A DNA stretch of 42,522 nucleotides from DASTBU01 sp035711845. GTDB taxonomy: Bacteria; Acidobacteriota; Vicinamibacteria; Vicinamibacterales; 2-12-FULL-66-21. Shown piece after piece: positions 33,374-41,863 of the stretch. The notes beneath the pieces are model-generated. The model saw only the letters and a program-made list of their open reading frames with translations, was not told the DNA's origin and ran no database searches. How positions within the stretch are numbered: the first letter of the stretch is position 1; every line of letters begins with the position of its first letter. The stretch lies in contig DASTBU010000093.1 in NCBI GenBank assembly GCA_035711845.1, positions 1 through 42,522 of the forward strand. The letters are read 5' to 3'. Position numbers and translations under genes: made by a program.

Positions 33374-34930
33374 ATGAGAATGGCCAACTTCCACGCTGAC
33401 CCTTCGGCGCCAACGGAAAAAGACGAGGCGGCCGAGATCGGATTCCCCGGGCTCTTCCCCTTCACGCGCGGCATCCAGCCCACGATGTACCGGGGCCGGC
33501 TGTGGACGATGCGGCAGTATGCCGGGTTCGGGAGTGCGGCTGAGTCGAATCGAAGGTATCGATACCTGCTGGCGCAGGGCGTGACGGGTCTGAGCGTGGC
33601 GTTCGATCTGCCCACACAGATGGGGTACGACTCGGATCACCCTCTGGCCGCCGGTGAAGTCGGCCGCGTGGGCGTCGCCATCGACTCGATCGACGACATG
33701 GCAGAGCTGCTCGACGGCATTCCGCTCGATCGCGTGTCCACGTCGATGACGATCAATGCGACAGCCATCGTGCTCCTGTCGCTCTACATCGCCGTCGCGC
33801 GCCGACAGGGACTCGATTCACGCGTCCTCTCAGGTACGACCCAGAACGACATCCTGAAGGAGTACGTCGCGCGAGGCACCTACATCTACCCACCGCGTGC
33901 GTCGCTCAGGATCGTCACCGACATCTTCGCGTTCTGCGAGCGCGAGCTCCCGACCTGGAACACGATTTCGATCAGCGGCTATCACATTCGCGAAGCCGGC
34001 TCGACCGCGGTTCAGGAGGTCGCCTTCACGTTCGCCAACGCGATCGCGTACGTGCAGGCGGCAATCGATTGCGGTCTCGACGTCGACAGGCTCGGCCAGC
34101 GCATCTCGTTCTTCTTCAACGCGCACAACGATTTCCTGGAGGAGATCGCGAAGTTTCGGGCCGCGCGACGGCTGTGGGCGCGCATCATGCGCGATCGGTT
34201 CGGCGCGCGGAATCCCCGGGCGCAGCAGCTCAGGTTTCACACCCAGACGGCAGGCAGCACGCTCACCGCCCGGCAGCCGGACAACAACATCGTCCGCGTC
34301 GCCATCCAGGCGCTGGCCGCCGTGCTCGGCGGTACGCAGTCCCTCCACTGCAACGGTCGCGACGAGGCGCTTGCGCTGCCGACCGAGGACTCGGCGCGGA
34401 TTGCACTTCGCACGCAGCAGATCCTGGCGTGCGAGAGCGGTGTCCCGAACACCGTGGACCCTGCCGGCGGCGCGTACGCCATCGAAGAGATGACCGATAA
34501 GATCGAAGAAGGCGCGCGGCGGCTGCTCGAGCGAATCGAGGCGGCCGGCGGCACGTTGGCCGCCATTGAACAGGGCGTGATACAGCGGGACATCCAGGAG
34601 TCCGCGTACAGGGCCCAGCAGAAGATCGACAGCGGCGAGAGCGTCGTCGTGGGCGTCAACCAGTACGCCACGGAGGACCCTGCGAGCATCGAGCTGCTGA
34701 GGATCGACCCCGAGGTCGAGCAGCGCCAGATCGCGCGCGTCCGTGAACTACGTGCCTCTCGTGACGAGCGTGCGTGCCGCTCCGCGCTCGACGCCGTGAC
34801 GATCGCCGCGCGCGGGACCGATAACCTGGTTCCGCACGTGATCGCGGCCGTCGAGGCACGCAGCACGCTGGGCGAGATTTCCGACGCAATGCGCAGCGTG
34901 TTCGGGGAGTATGAGGAGGTGGATGTTTGA
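33374..34930 (+). CDS. Methylmalonyl-CoA mutase, catalytic subunit without B12-binding domain
   Basis: This 518-aa TIM-barrel mutase converts methylmalonyl-CoA and succinyl-CoA in propionate metabolism. It has QPTMYRGRLWTMRQYAGFG, GLSVAFDLPTQMGYDSDHP and SISGYHIREAGST. Tyr49, Arg167 and His204 have the same spacing as Tyr89, Arg207 and His244 of the Propionibacterium enzyme (from memory); isobutyryl-CoA mutase has Phe and Gln at the first two. The C-terminal cobalamin domain is absent and must come from a separate small subunit, not seen here. The N-terminus is about 40 residues shorter than the Propionibacterium subunit. ATG 33374 or 33380 could be the start; neither has a ribosome-binding site because the tandem repeat lies there. 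Confidence 0.9.
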   Translation: MRMANFHADPSAPTEKDEAAEIGFPGLFPFTRGIQPTMYRGRLWTMRQYAGFGSAAESNRRYRYLLAQGVTGLSVAFDLPTQMGYDSDHPLAAGEVGRVGVAIDSIDDMAELLDGIPLDRVSTSMTINATAIVLLSLYIAVARRQGLDSRVLSGTTQNDILKEYVARGTYIYPPRASLRIVTDIFAFCERELPTWNTISISGYHIREAGSTAVQEVAFTFANAIAYVQAAIDCGLDVDRLGQRISFFFNAHNDFLEEIAKFRAARRLWARIMRDRFGARNPRAQQLRFHTQTAGSTLTARQPDNNIVRVAIQALAAVLGGTQSLHCNGRDEALALPTEDSARIALRTQQILACESGVPNTVDPAGGAYAIEEMTDKIEEGARRLLERIEAAGGTLAAIEQGVIQRDIQESAYRAQQKIDSGESVVVGVNQYATEDPASIELLRIDPEVEQRQIARVRELRASRDERACRSALDAVTIAARGTDNLVPHVIAAVEARSTLGEISDAMRSVFGEYEEVDV

Positions 34931-34931
34931 C

Positions 34932-35001
34932 GGGAGTCGGGGCTCGGGGCTCGGGGTTCGAGACTCGGGGCTCGGGGTTCGGGGTTCGGGGCTCGGGATA
35001 C
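34932..35001 (+). repeat. Heptamer array GGGGYTC after the mutase stop
   Basis: Ten units in perfect 7-bp phase run from 34932 to 35001, most reading GGGGCTC or GGGGTTC, with GAGACTC and GGGATAC variants. The array starts 1 bp after the TGA of the mutase. The complementary word GAGCCCC recurs inverted at 35092-35155. Confidence 0.9.
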
Positions 35002-35088
35002 GGTCCGCTCGGTAGCGACGTTCGGCCGTAGCCGGCCGCCGGCCTGCGAGATTGCCGCATAATGCTTCGACACGAGTGACCGCCACCG

Positions 35089-36164
<1,076 letters not shown>

Positions 36165-36165
<1 letters not shown>

Positions 36166-37046
36166 TGGCGCTGCTCGAAGTTCGCGATCTCGTGAGGGAG
36201 TTCACGCGCAAGCATGGGATGCTTCAGAAGGCCACGGTCGTGCGGGCCGTCGACGGTGTCAGCTTCACCATCGAGCAGGGCGAGACGTTCGGGCTCGTCG
36301 GAGAGTCCGGTAGCGGCAAGACGACGACCGGTCGCTGCATCCTGCGTCTGATCGAGCCCACCTCTGGTGAGGTCAGGTTCAAAGGCGAGGACGTCCTGAG
36401 CTTCTCCCGCGCGCGCATGCGCCGCGCACGCCGCGAGATGCAGATCGTGTTTCAAGACCCGTATTCGTCGCTGAACCCACGGATGCGTGTCGGCGACATC
36501 GTCGAAGAACCGCTCGTCATCCACAAGACCGGACCGAAGCCGCAGCGCCGCGCCCGCGTCGCGGAGCTCTTCGAGCTGGTGGGTCTGGACCCATCGCAGC
36601 TGTCCCGGTACCCGCATCAATTCAGCGGCGGCCAGCGCCAGCGGATCGGCCTCGCCCGCGCGCTCGCGCTCGATCCGTCGCTCATCATCGCCGACGAGCC
36701 GGTCTCGGCGCTCGACGTGTCGGTGCAGGCGCAGGTGATCAACCTGCTGATGGACCTGCAGGCGCGCCTCGGCCTCACCTACGTGTTCATCGCGCACGAC
36801 CTCCGGCTCGTGCGCCATATCTGCAGCCGCGTAGCGGTCATGTATCTGGGAAGAATCGTGGAGATGGGGCCGACCGAACGGCTGTTCGAGGCGCCGGCAC
36901 ACCCCTACACCCGCGCGCTCCTGTCAGCGATCCCCGTGCCCGATCCGGAGGCGCCACGTCACCGGATCGTGCTCGATCCGAAGTCGTTCGACCGGAATGC
37001 GCCGCTGAGGCAGGTCGAAGCCGACGGACACGTCGCTGCGATCTGA
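36165..37046 (+). CDS. Peptide/nickel ABC transporter ATPase, OppF/DppF type
   Basis: This 293-aa protein is the second ATPase of the oligopeptide import pair. Walker A is GESGSGKTTTGR, the signature FSGGQRQRIGLARAL and Walker B LIIADEPVSALDVSVQAQ. The switch region is FIAHDLRLVRHI, and the C-terminal oligopeptide extension is shorter than usual. The ATG at 36165 overlaps the OppD stop by one base, so translation is coupled. Unlike OppD it has an ordinary N-terminus (ALLEVRDLVREFTRKHG). The permeases OppB/OppC and the binding protein must be encoded elsewhere. The transported substrate is unknown. Confidence 0.92.
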
Positions 37047-37051
37047 TCGTA

Positions 37052-37064
37052 CCGCCGTCCGCCG
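37052..37064 (-). repeat. Left arm of an inverted GC heptamer repeat
   Basis: CCGCCGTCCGCCG, 5 bp after the stop of the OppF-like gene, is the exact reverse complement of 37318-37330 in the array about 250 bp downstream. Confidence 0.6.
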
Positions 37065-37122
37065 CCCGCGGCCCATTGGAGCCAAAAGCGGGTGCGGCGT
37101 AGCATGCGTCGAGCCTCGCACG

Positions 37123-37296
37123 ATGGCGCCGTCGCACTTCCACGCCGATTACATCCTGATGTTGATACGGGAGCCGGGAGGTGCTCTGTTCGCGCCCTTG
37201 CGGCGGAAACGTTACGCCGCCTGCGGTGAGTTGCTCAACCGCGAGGAACGGGACCTCACGCGTCCCCGATCCCACCGAGGGAGTTCCTGGCCGTGA
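37123..37296 (+). CDS. Doubtful 57-codon ORF
   Basis: The frame runs from ATG 37123 to TGA 37294-37296, opening MAPSHFHADYILMLIREPGG and ending in a basic tail. There is no ribosome-binding site and no known family. The stop lies 4 bp before the heptamer array, as for several real genes nearby, which is the main reason to list it. It may be a gene remnant or chance. Confidence 0.2.
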   Translation: MAPSHFHADYILMLIREPGGALFAPLRRKRYAACGELLNREERDLTRPRSHRGSSWP

Positions 37297-37300
37297 CTGC

Positions 37301-37335
37301 GGGCGGCGAAGGGCGAACGGCGGACGGCGGATTAG
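37301..37335 (+). repeat. Heptamer array GRACGGC, five units
   Basis: Five phased 7-mers start at 37301, 37308, 37315, 37322 and 37329 (core GAACGGC, GGACGGC). The array ends 12 bp from the stop of the minus-strand ABC ATPase. It pairs with 37052-37064. Confidence 0.75.
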
Positions 37336-37347
37336 AGGGCCAGGGAC

Positions 37348-38034
37348 CTATGCGGCTCTCTTCACGTCCTTCTCCACCTGTCCGTCCCGGATGTGAATTA
37401 CGCGATGGGCATAGGCGGCGATGTCGGCCTCGTGCGTCACGACGATGATCGTGTTGCCGCTCTGATGCAGGCGATCGAAGACGCCCATGATCTCGTTGCC
37501 CGTCTTCGAATCGAGGTTCCCGGTCGGCTCGTCGGCGAGCAGGATCGAGGGATCGTTGACGAGCGCGCGCGCGATCGCCACGCGCTGGCGCTGCCCGCCG
37601 GAAAGCTCGTTGGGCCTGTGGCCGGCTCGCGAGGTCAGCTCGACCTTCTCGAGCGCCTGCCGCGCACGCTCCTGCCGGACCTTCCCCGGAACGCCCGCGT
37701 AGACGAGCGGCAGCTCGACGTTGTGGAGCGCCGTCGCGCGCGGCAGCAGGTTGAACGTCTGGAAGACGAACCCGATCTCCTCGTTCCTGATCCGCGCCAA
37801 CTCGTCGTCGTTCATCTCGGACACCTCCTTGCCATTCAGGAGGTAGCTCCCCTTGGTCGGCGTGTCGAGGCAGCCGATCAGGTTCATCAGCGTGGATTTG
37901 CCTGATCCTGAAGGACCCATGATCGCGACGTACTCGCCCGCCTCGAGGGCTATGGAGACGCCACGTAGAGCGTGAATCTCCTCCTCGCCCATCACGTAGG
38001 TCTTCCACAGGTCGCGGGTTTCGATTAGAGACAT
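37348..38034 (-). CDS. LolD/MacB-type ABC transporter ATPase
   Basis: This 228-aa single ATPase domain belongs to the MacB/LolD/FtsE-like export or mechanotransmission group. Walker A is GPSGSGKST, followed by MNLIGCLDTPTKGSYLLNG; then the signature LSGGQRQRVAIARAL, Walker B ILLADEPTGNLDS and the switch VVTHEADIAAYAHRVI, all typical of this group. The ATG at 38034 begins the conserved MSLIETRDLWKTY. No MacB-type permease lies next to it, so its membrane partner is encoded elsewhere. The PilM-like gene lies 136 bp upstream on the same strand, with an inverted heptamer repeat between them. Confidence 0.93.
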   Translation of the reverse strand: MSLIETRDLWKTYVMGEEEIHALRGVSIALEAGEYVAIMGPSGSGKSTLMNLIGCLDTPTKGSYLLNGKEVSEMNDDELARIRNEEIGFVFQTFNLLPRATALHNVELPLVYAGVPGKVRQERARQALEKVELTSRAGHRPNELSGGQRQRVAIARALVNDPSILLADEPTGNLDSKTGNEIMGVFDRLHQSGNTIIVVTHEADIAAYAHRVIHIRDGQVEKDVKRAA

Positions 38035-38052
38035 GGATTGAATGCTCTCGCG

Positions 38053-38149
38053 GTCCGTAGCTCGTGGTTCGTAGCTCGTGGTCCGAGGTCCGGTCCTACA
38101 CGAGCTCAGAACTTACCACCGAGCAGAGACCCCGGACGACGGGCTACGG
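38053..38149. repeat. Heptamer array NTCGTRG with inverted partner
   Basis: Six phased 7-mers (38053-38094) alternate GTCCGTA/GTTCGTA with GCTCGTG. An inverted match of 12 in 14 bases lies at 38136-38149, 21 bp after the stop of the PilM-like gene. CTCGTG/CACGAG can form a further stem between them. The words match the array at 11771 in reverse complement. Confidence 0.7.
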
Positions 38150-38170
38150 CTAAAGACGTCCAAAGCTACT

Positions 38171-39403
38171 CTACGGTTTGCGTATTGTGCCCGTTCCGCC
38201 CGGCCGGACCGGCACGCTGACGAGCCGGCCGGATGGTTCCCGAAACACGACCGCGTCGGGCTCGATACCGGCGACGACCCTCCCACCAACGGTCGCCCCC
38301 ATCCCGACTACGGTTTCGTTGACGACCGCGAGCCGGCGATTGGACGAGATCAGGATGCCTGCGACGCTCGGGAGCGGAGGCAACGCGGTCGGCCCATCCA
38401 GCACGACGCCCGTCGTCGGCTGCGGCTCGGGCAGGGGGGATTGAATTTCGGCCGCGTCGATCGCCTCCGCGGGTCGAGGCGGCGAATCGCCGCGGCCCTG
38501 CGACGAAACGACCCCACGATCCTCCTGGATGGCAGGCGGCCGCTCGACGGCCGGTCCGGACGACAATCCCCACCCGCCCCAGACTACACCCGCGGCGAGC
38601 ACGACCCCCGCCGCGACCCCGAGCCCTCGTAGGACCGAACCAGTGGCTACGAAAGGCTGACCGTACGAGGCGACAGCGCCAGCAAGCCTGATGGCCGCCG
38701 CCTGTTGCGGGATTGCAGCCGCTATTTCCTCCTGGACAGCAAGGCCGTCGAACGAGTCGAGCGTTTCGAACTCGATATCCAGCTCCTCGATCAATGGCGG
38801 GGTGAAGGAGAGAAGATCGGGGATGTTGCCGCAGGTGATCGCCCGATCGATCGTCGCGCCGTACTGCTCGCGTACGACATCGAGGGCCCTGCGCAGCTCT
38901 GGCGCGAGCTGCGCCACGTACAGATGACGACGCAGCACGTGCGGCTGTGCACGCCGCTCCGACGCCCTGATCGCCCACGACAGCTCGCGCGTGTAGAGCA
39001 GCTCGAAGTCGCGAACGACGGCCAGCGCCATGCCGTGCTGGTTGATGGACAACCAGGCGATCGGCGCGCCGCCCGATCCACGGGATACCGACCACGCGAG
39101 CAGCGCGAGCGCATCGGGAGGCGCCAGGATGTCCTCCACCGTGAACCCCGCCTGCCGGAGCATCGCTTCGCCAGACGCCATGTTGAACGAGGGTCGATCC
39201 CACGCCACGACCGTGGCGCGGCGGGCAAGCCCGAGGGTGTCCCTCGACTCCTGCAGGAGCGCCAGGCGAGCATCCAGCCCGGACGGCCACTCGGGCGGCC
39301 CGAACACGCGGACCCCGGTGACCTCGATCGATGGACCCTGCCTGCGCGCACCCACCAGCACGCAGTAGTCCGGTGCGATCTCGATGCCCGTGATACTGCT
39401 CAT
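38171..39403 (-). CDS. PilM-like actin-fold protein fused to a PilP/GspB-like periplasmic domain
   Basis: This 410-aa protein has a cytoplasmic domain (about 1-250) resembling the actin-like PilM/GspL family (GIEIAPDYCVLVGARRQGPSIEV). One transmembrane helix follows at about 255-275 (VAAGVVLAAGVVWGGWGL), then a Pro-rich linker. The C-terminal domain (about 343-400), AGILISSNRRLAVVNETVVGMG followed by GGRVVAGIEPDAVVF, resembles the small beta domains of PilP, MshK and GspB/C proteins of type IV pili and type II secretion. The architecture suggests one chain doing the work of an assembly-platform trio. No other pilus gene is adjacent. The ATG at 39403 starts at the conserved N-terminus. Confidence 0.72.
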   Translation of the reverse strand: MSSITGIEIAPDYCVLVGARRQGPSIEVTGVRVFGPPEWPSGLDARLALLQESRDTLGLARRATVVAWDRPSFNMASGEAMLRQAGFTVEDILAPPDALALLAWSVSRGSGGAPIAWLSINQHGMALAVVRDFELLYTRELSWAIRASERRAQPHVLRRHLYVAQLAPELRRALDVVREQYGATIDRAITCGNIPDLLSFTPPLIEELDIEFETLDSFDGLAVQEEIAAAIPQQAAAIRLAGAVASYGQPFVATGSVLRGLGVAAGVVLAAGVVWGGWGLSSGPAVERPPAIQEDRGVVSSQGRGDSPPRPAEAIDAAEIQSPLPEPQPTTGVVLDGPTALPPLPSVAGILISSNRRLAVVNETVVGMGATVGGRVVAGIEPDAVVFREPSGRLVSVPVRPGGTGTIRKP

Positions 39404-39412
39404 TCGACTACC

Positions 39413-39467
39413 AGCTATCAGCCATCAGCTCCCAACTTCAGCATTCAGCATTCAGCATTCAGCATTG
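39413..39467 (+). repeat. Heptamer array AGCATTC after the acs stop
   Basis: Phased 7-mers AGCTATC, AGCCATC and AGCTCCC are followed, after a one-base slip, by AGCATTC three times and AGCATTG. On the minus strand the array begins directly after the acs stop (39468). The word is a cyclic permutation of ATTCAGC at 17722-17756, which also starts directly after a minus-strand stop. Confidence 0.85.
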
Positions 39468-41417
39468 CTAGCCTTCCTTCTCCTCGTACTCCGCCTTCAA
39501 CCGCGCGACGACGGCGGGATCGGCGAGCGTGGTCGTGTCGCCGAGCGCCTTTCCCTCGGCGATATCGCGGAGCAGCCGACGCATGATCTGGCCGGAGCGC
39601 GTCTTGGGCAAGTCCGCCGCGAAGAGGATCTCGTCCGGCCGGGCAATGGCGCCGATCTTCCGCACCACGTGCTCCTTCAGCTCGTCCCCCAGGTCGGCTG
39701 AGGCCTTCACGCCTTCCTTGACGGTGACGAAGGCCGCGACCGCCTGTCCCTTGATCTCGTGCGGGCGTCCCACGACTGCCGCCTCGGCCACCTTGGGATG
39801 ATCGACGAGCGCGCTCTCTACCTCCATCGTCCCCAGCCGATGCCCGGCCACATTGAGCACGTCGTCCACGCGCCCGAGCAGCCAGTAGTAGCCGTCCTCG
39901 TCGCGCCGCGCGCCGTCTCCGGTGAAGTACGCGCCGTCGGGCCAGCGGCGCCAGTACTGGCTGACGAAGCGATCGCGATCGCCGTAGATGCCTCGCAGCA
40001 TCGCCGGCCAGGGCCGAGTGAGCGTCAGGAGACCGCCGCCGGTCTCGACGTGATTGCCGTGCGTGTCTCGTATCTCGGCGCCGACCCCGGGGAAAGGCCG
40101 CGTGGCCGATCCCGGTTTCGTGCTGGTGATCCCTGGCAGCGGCGTGATCATGATCATCCCGGTTTCGGTCTGCCACCAGGTGTCGACGATGGGACAGCGC
40201 TCCCGTCCGATGTTCTGGTGATACCAGATCCAGGCTTCGGGGTTGATCGGCTCGCCCACCGAGCCGAGAAGGCGCAGGGTGCTGAGATCGCGCTTCGCCG
40301 GCCACTCCGTGCCCCAGCGCATGAACGCGCGGATCGCGGTAGGCGCGGTGTAAAAGATCGTGACGCCGTGGCGCTCGATCAACTCCCAGAAACGATCTTT
40401 GTGCGGCCAGTCCGGGGCGCCTTCGTACATCACGACCGTGGCCCCATTCGCCAGGGGACCGTACACGACGTAGCTGTGGCCGGTGACCCAGCCGATGTCG
40501 GCCGTGCACCAGAAGACGTCCTCTTCCCTGAGGTCGAAGACCCATTTCGTGGTGGCGTACGTGCCCACCAGGTAGCCGCCCGTCGTATGGACGATCCCCT
40601 TCGGCTTTCCCGTCGTGCCCGACGTGTAAAGGATGTAGAGCATGTCCTCGGCGTCCATCGGCTCGGGCGCGCAGACGGGGGAGGCATGCTGCATCAGCGT
40701 GTGATACCAGTGATCGCGGCCTTCCTGCACGTCTACCGGAAAAGGCGACCCGGTCTGCCGCTGGACGAGCACAACGTTCCTGATCGATGGCGTCTCGCGC
40801 AGCGCTTCGTCAGCCGTCTGCTTGAGCGGGACGATGTGGCCGCGCCGGTATCCACCGTCGGCCGTCACGAGCAGGACGGCCTGCGCGTCGTTGATGCGAT
40901 CGCGCAGCGACTCCGCGCTGAAGCCGCCGAACACCACGCTATGGACCGCGCCAATCCGAGCACAGGCGAGCATCGCGATGGCGAGCTCGGGGATCATCGG
41001 AAGATAGAGCGCCACGCGATCGCCGCGCTTGACGCCGAGCGACTTGAGCACGTTCGCAAACGCGCTCACCTGCCGGTAGAGATCCCAGTACGTCAGCGTC
41101 CGGCGATCGCCAGGCTCTCCTTCCCAGACGATCGCGGCCTTGTTTCGCCGCGCGGTCGGCACGTGGCGATCGAGACAATTTGCGCTCGCGTTGAGCTGGC
41201 CGCCGACGAACCACTGCGCGTCGGGTGGTTTCCAGCGAAGGACCTCTTTCCAGGGCCGCACCCACTCGAGCTCCGAGGCAAGCCCGGCCCAGAACTTTTC
41301 CGGGTCGGCCGCGGCCCGCTCGTAGACGGATGGATCGGAAGCGACTGCCTGCTTCTTCCACGCGTCGGACGGATCGAAGCGGCGATCTTCTTTCAACAGG
41401 GCATCGATTTCGGACAT
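39468..41417 (-). CDS. acs: Acetyl-CoA synthetase, with Gln in place of the catalytic lysine
   Basis: This 649-aa AMP-forming synthetase should activate acetate to acetyl-CoA. It is full length, with LYILYTSGTTGKPKGIVHTTGGYL (P-loop), the DIGWVTGHSYVVYGPL block, VDTWWQTETGMIMI (acetate pocket) and the C-terminal GHRLGTMEVESALVDH. At the A10 motif it reads PKTRSGQIMRRLLRDI, so residue 610 is Gln (CAG) where Acs enzymes have the Lys (Lys609 in Salmonella) required for adenylation and regulated by acetylation. This may impair or alter activity. The ATG at 41417 begins the conserved frame. The stop abuts a heptamer array. Confidence 0.92.
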   Translation of the reverse strand: MSEIDALLKEDRRFDPSDAWKKQAVASDPSVYERAAADPEKFWAGLASELEWVRPWKEVLRWKPPDAQWFVGGQLNASANCLDRHVPTARRNKAAIVWEGEPGDRRTLTYWDLYRQVSAFANVLKSLGVKRGDRVALYLPMIPELAIAMLACARIGAVHSVVFGGFSAESLRDRINDAQAVLLVTADGGYRRGHIVPLKQTADEALRETPSIRNVVLVQRQTGSPFPVDVQEGRDHWYHTLMQHASPVCAPEPMDAEDMLYILYTSGTTGKPKGIVHTTGGYLVGTYATTKWVFDLREEDVFWCTADIGWVTGHSYVVYGPLANGATVVMYEGAPDWPHKDRFWELIERHGVTIFYTAPTAIRAFMRWGTEWPAKRDLSTLRLLGSVGEPINPEAWIWYHQNIGRERCPIVDTWWQTETGMIMITPLPGITSTKPGSATRPFPGVGAEIRDTHGNHVETGGGLLTLTRPWPAMLRGIYGDRDRFVSQYWRRWPDGAYFTGDGARRDEDGYYWLLGRVDDVLNVAGHRLGTMEVESALVDHPKVAEAAVVGRPHEIKGQAVAAFVTVKEGVKASADLGDELKEHVVRKIGAIARPDEILFAADLPKTRSGQIMRRLLRDIAEGKALGDTTTLADPAVVARLKAEYEEKEG

Positions 41418-41433
41418 TTACTCAGCTCGGAGG

Positions 41434-41790
41434 TCAGCGTCGTCCATCGAGCGCGTCCAGCCTGGCGCGCACGTCGGCGGCGCGGGCGGCATGTTCGGCT
41501 CGAGCGGGCTCGGGACTCGGGACTCGGGACTCGGGACTCGGGGCTCGGGACTCGGGGCTCGGGACAGCACAGCCAGATTGTAATGCGCGGCGGCGTTTCC
41601 GGGACCAGTCCCAGCGCATGGAGGAGGAACTTGGCCAGTTCGGTCCGGCCGGGCGCTTTCTGGGCCAGGGCGAGGTTGACGAGGGCGCATGCGCACGACT
41701 GCACACCTTCGCTGTGAGGATTTCGGATCGGAGGGGAATAGGTGGAGTAGCGGGTCAGGGCCTGGACCTGATCCGCACCCGGAGACCAGG
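41434..41790 (-). pseudogene. TPR-protein remnant interrupted by a heptamer array
   Basis: Read on the minus strand, one frame gives CALVNLALAQKAPGRTELAK followed by FLLHALGLVP. A +1 shift at about 41607 continues as GNAAAHYNLAVLS, a standard TPR helix pair. After the heptamer array (41505-41567) the sequence resumes as EPARAEHAARAADVRARLDAL to a TGA at 41434-41436. No intact start remains: the 5' side runs into another heptamer array (41794-41863). A frameshift, a missing start and an array in the middle together indicate a decaying gene. A sequencing error could explain the frameshift alone. Confidence 0.6.
41505..41567 (+). repeat. Heptamer array GGGACTC inside the TPR remnant
   Basis: Nine units in perfect 7-bp phase, mostly GGGACTC with GGGGCTC variants. 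Total length is 63 bp, a multiple of three, so the array itself would not shift the frame. It is the same word family as the array after the mutase (34932), about 6.5 kb away. Confidence 0.9.
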
Positions 41791-41793
41791 GAC

Positions 41794-41863
41794 GCACGTC
41801 GCACGTGGCAAGCCGCACGTCGCACGTTGAACACCGCACGTCGCACGTGACACGTGACACTAC
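41794..41863 (+). repeat. Heptamer array GCACGTN at the end of the 163-aa gene
   Basis: Ten phased 7-mers run from 41794 to 41863, most GCACGTC or GCACGTG. On the minus strand the array begins at the stop codon (41860-41862) of the membrane protein gene and reaches to within a few bases of the TPR remnant. Confidence 0.88.

Larger units (their letters stand above)
37047..37347. other. Convergent intergenic region with inverted heptamer arrays
   Basis: This 301-bp gap lies between oppF-like and the minus-strand ABC ATPase. It carries a short repeat at 37052-37064, a possible 57-codon frame (37123-37296) and the array at 37301-37335. No T-tract terminator is present for either gene. Confidence 0.6.

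Noticed and set aside
39759..41717. A 652-codon open frame on the plus strand
   Set aside because: It is antisense to acetyl-CoA synthetase, whose motifs are unmistakable, and runs through the heptamer array only because three 7-mers stay open in frame.
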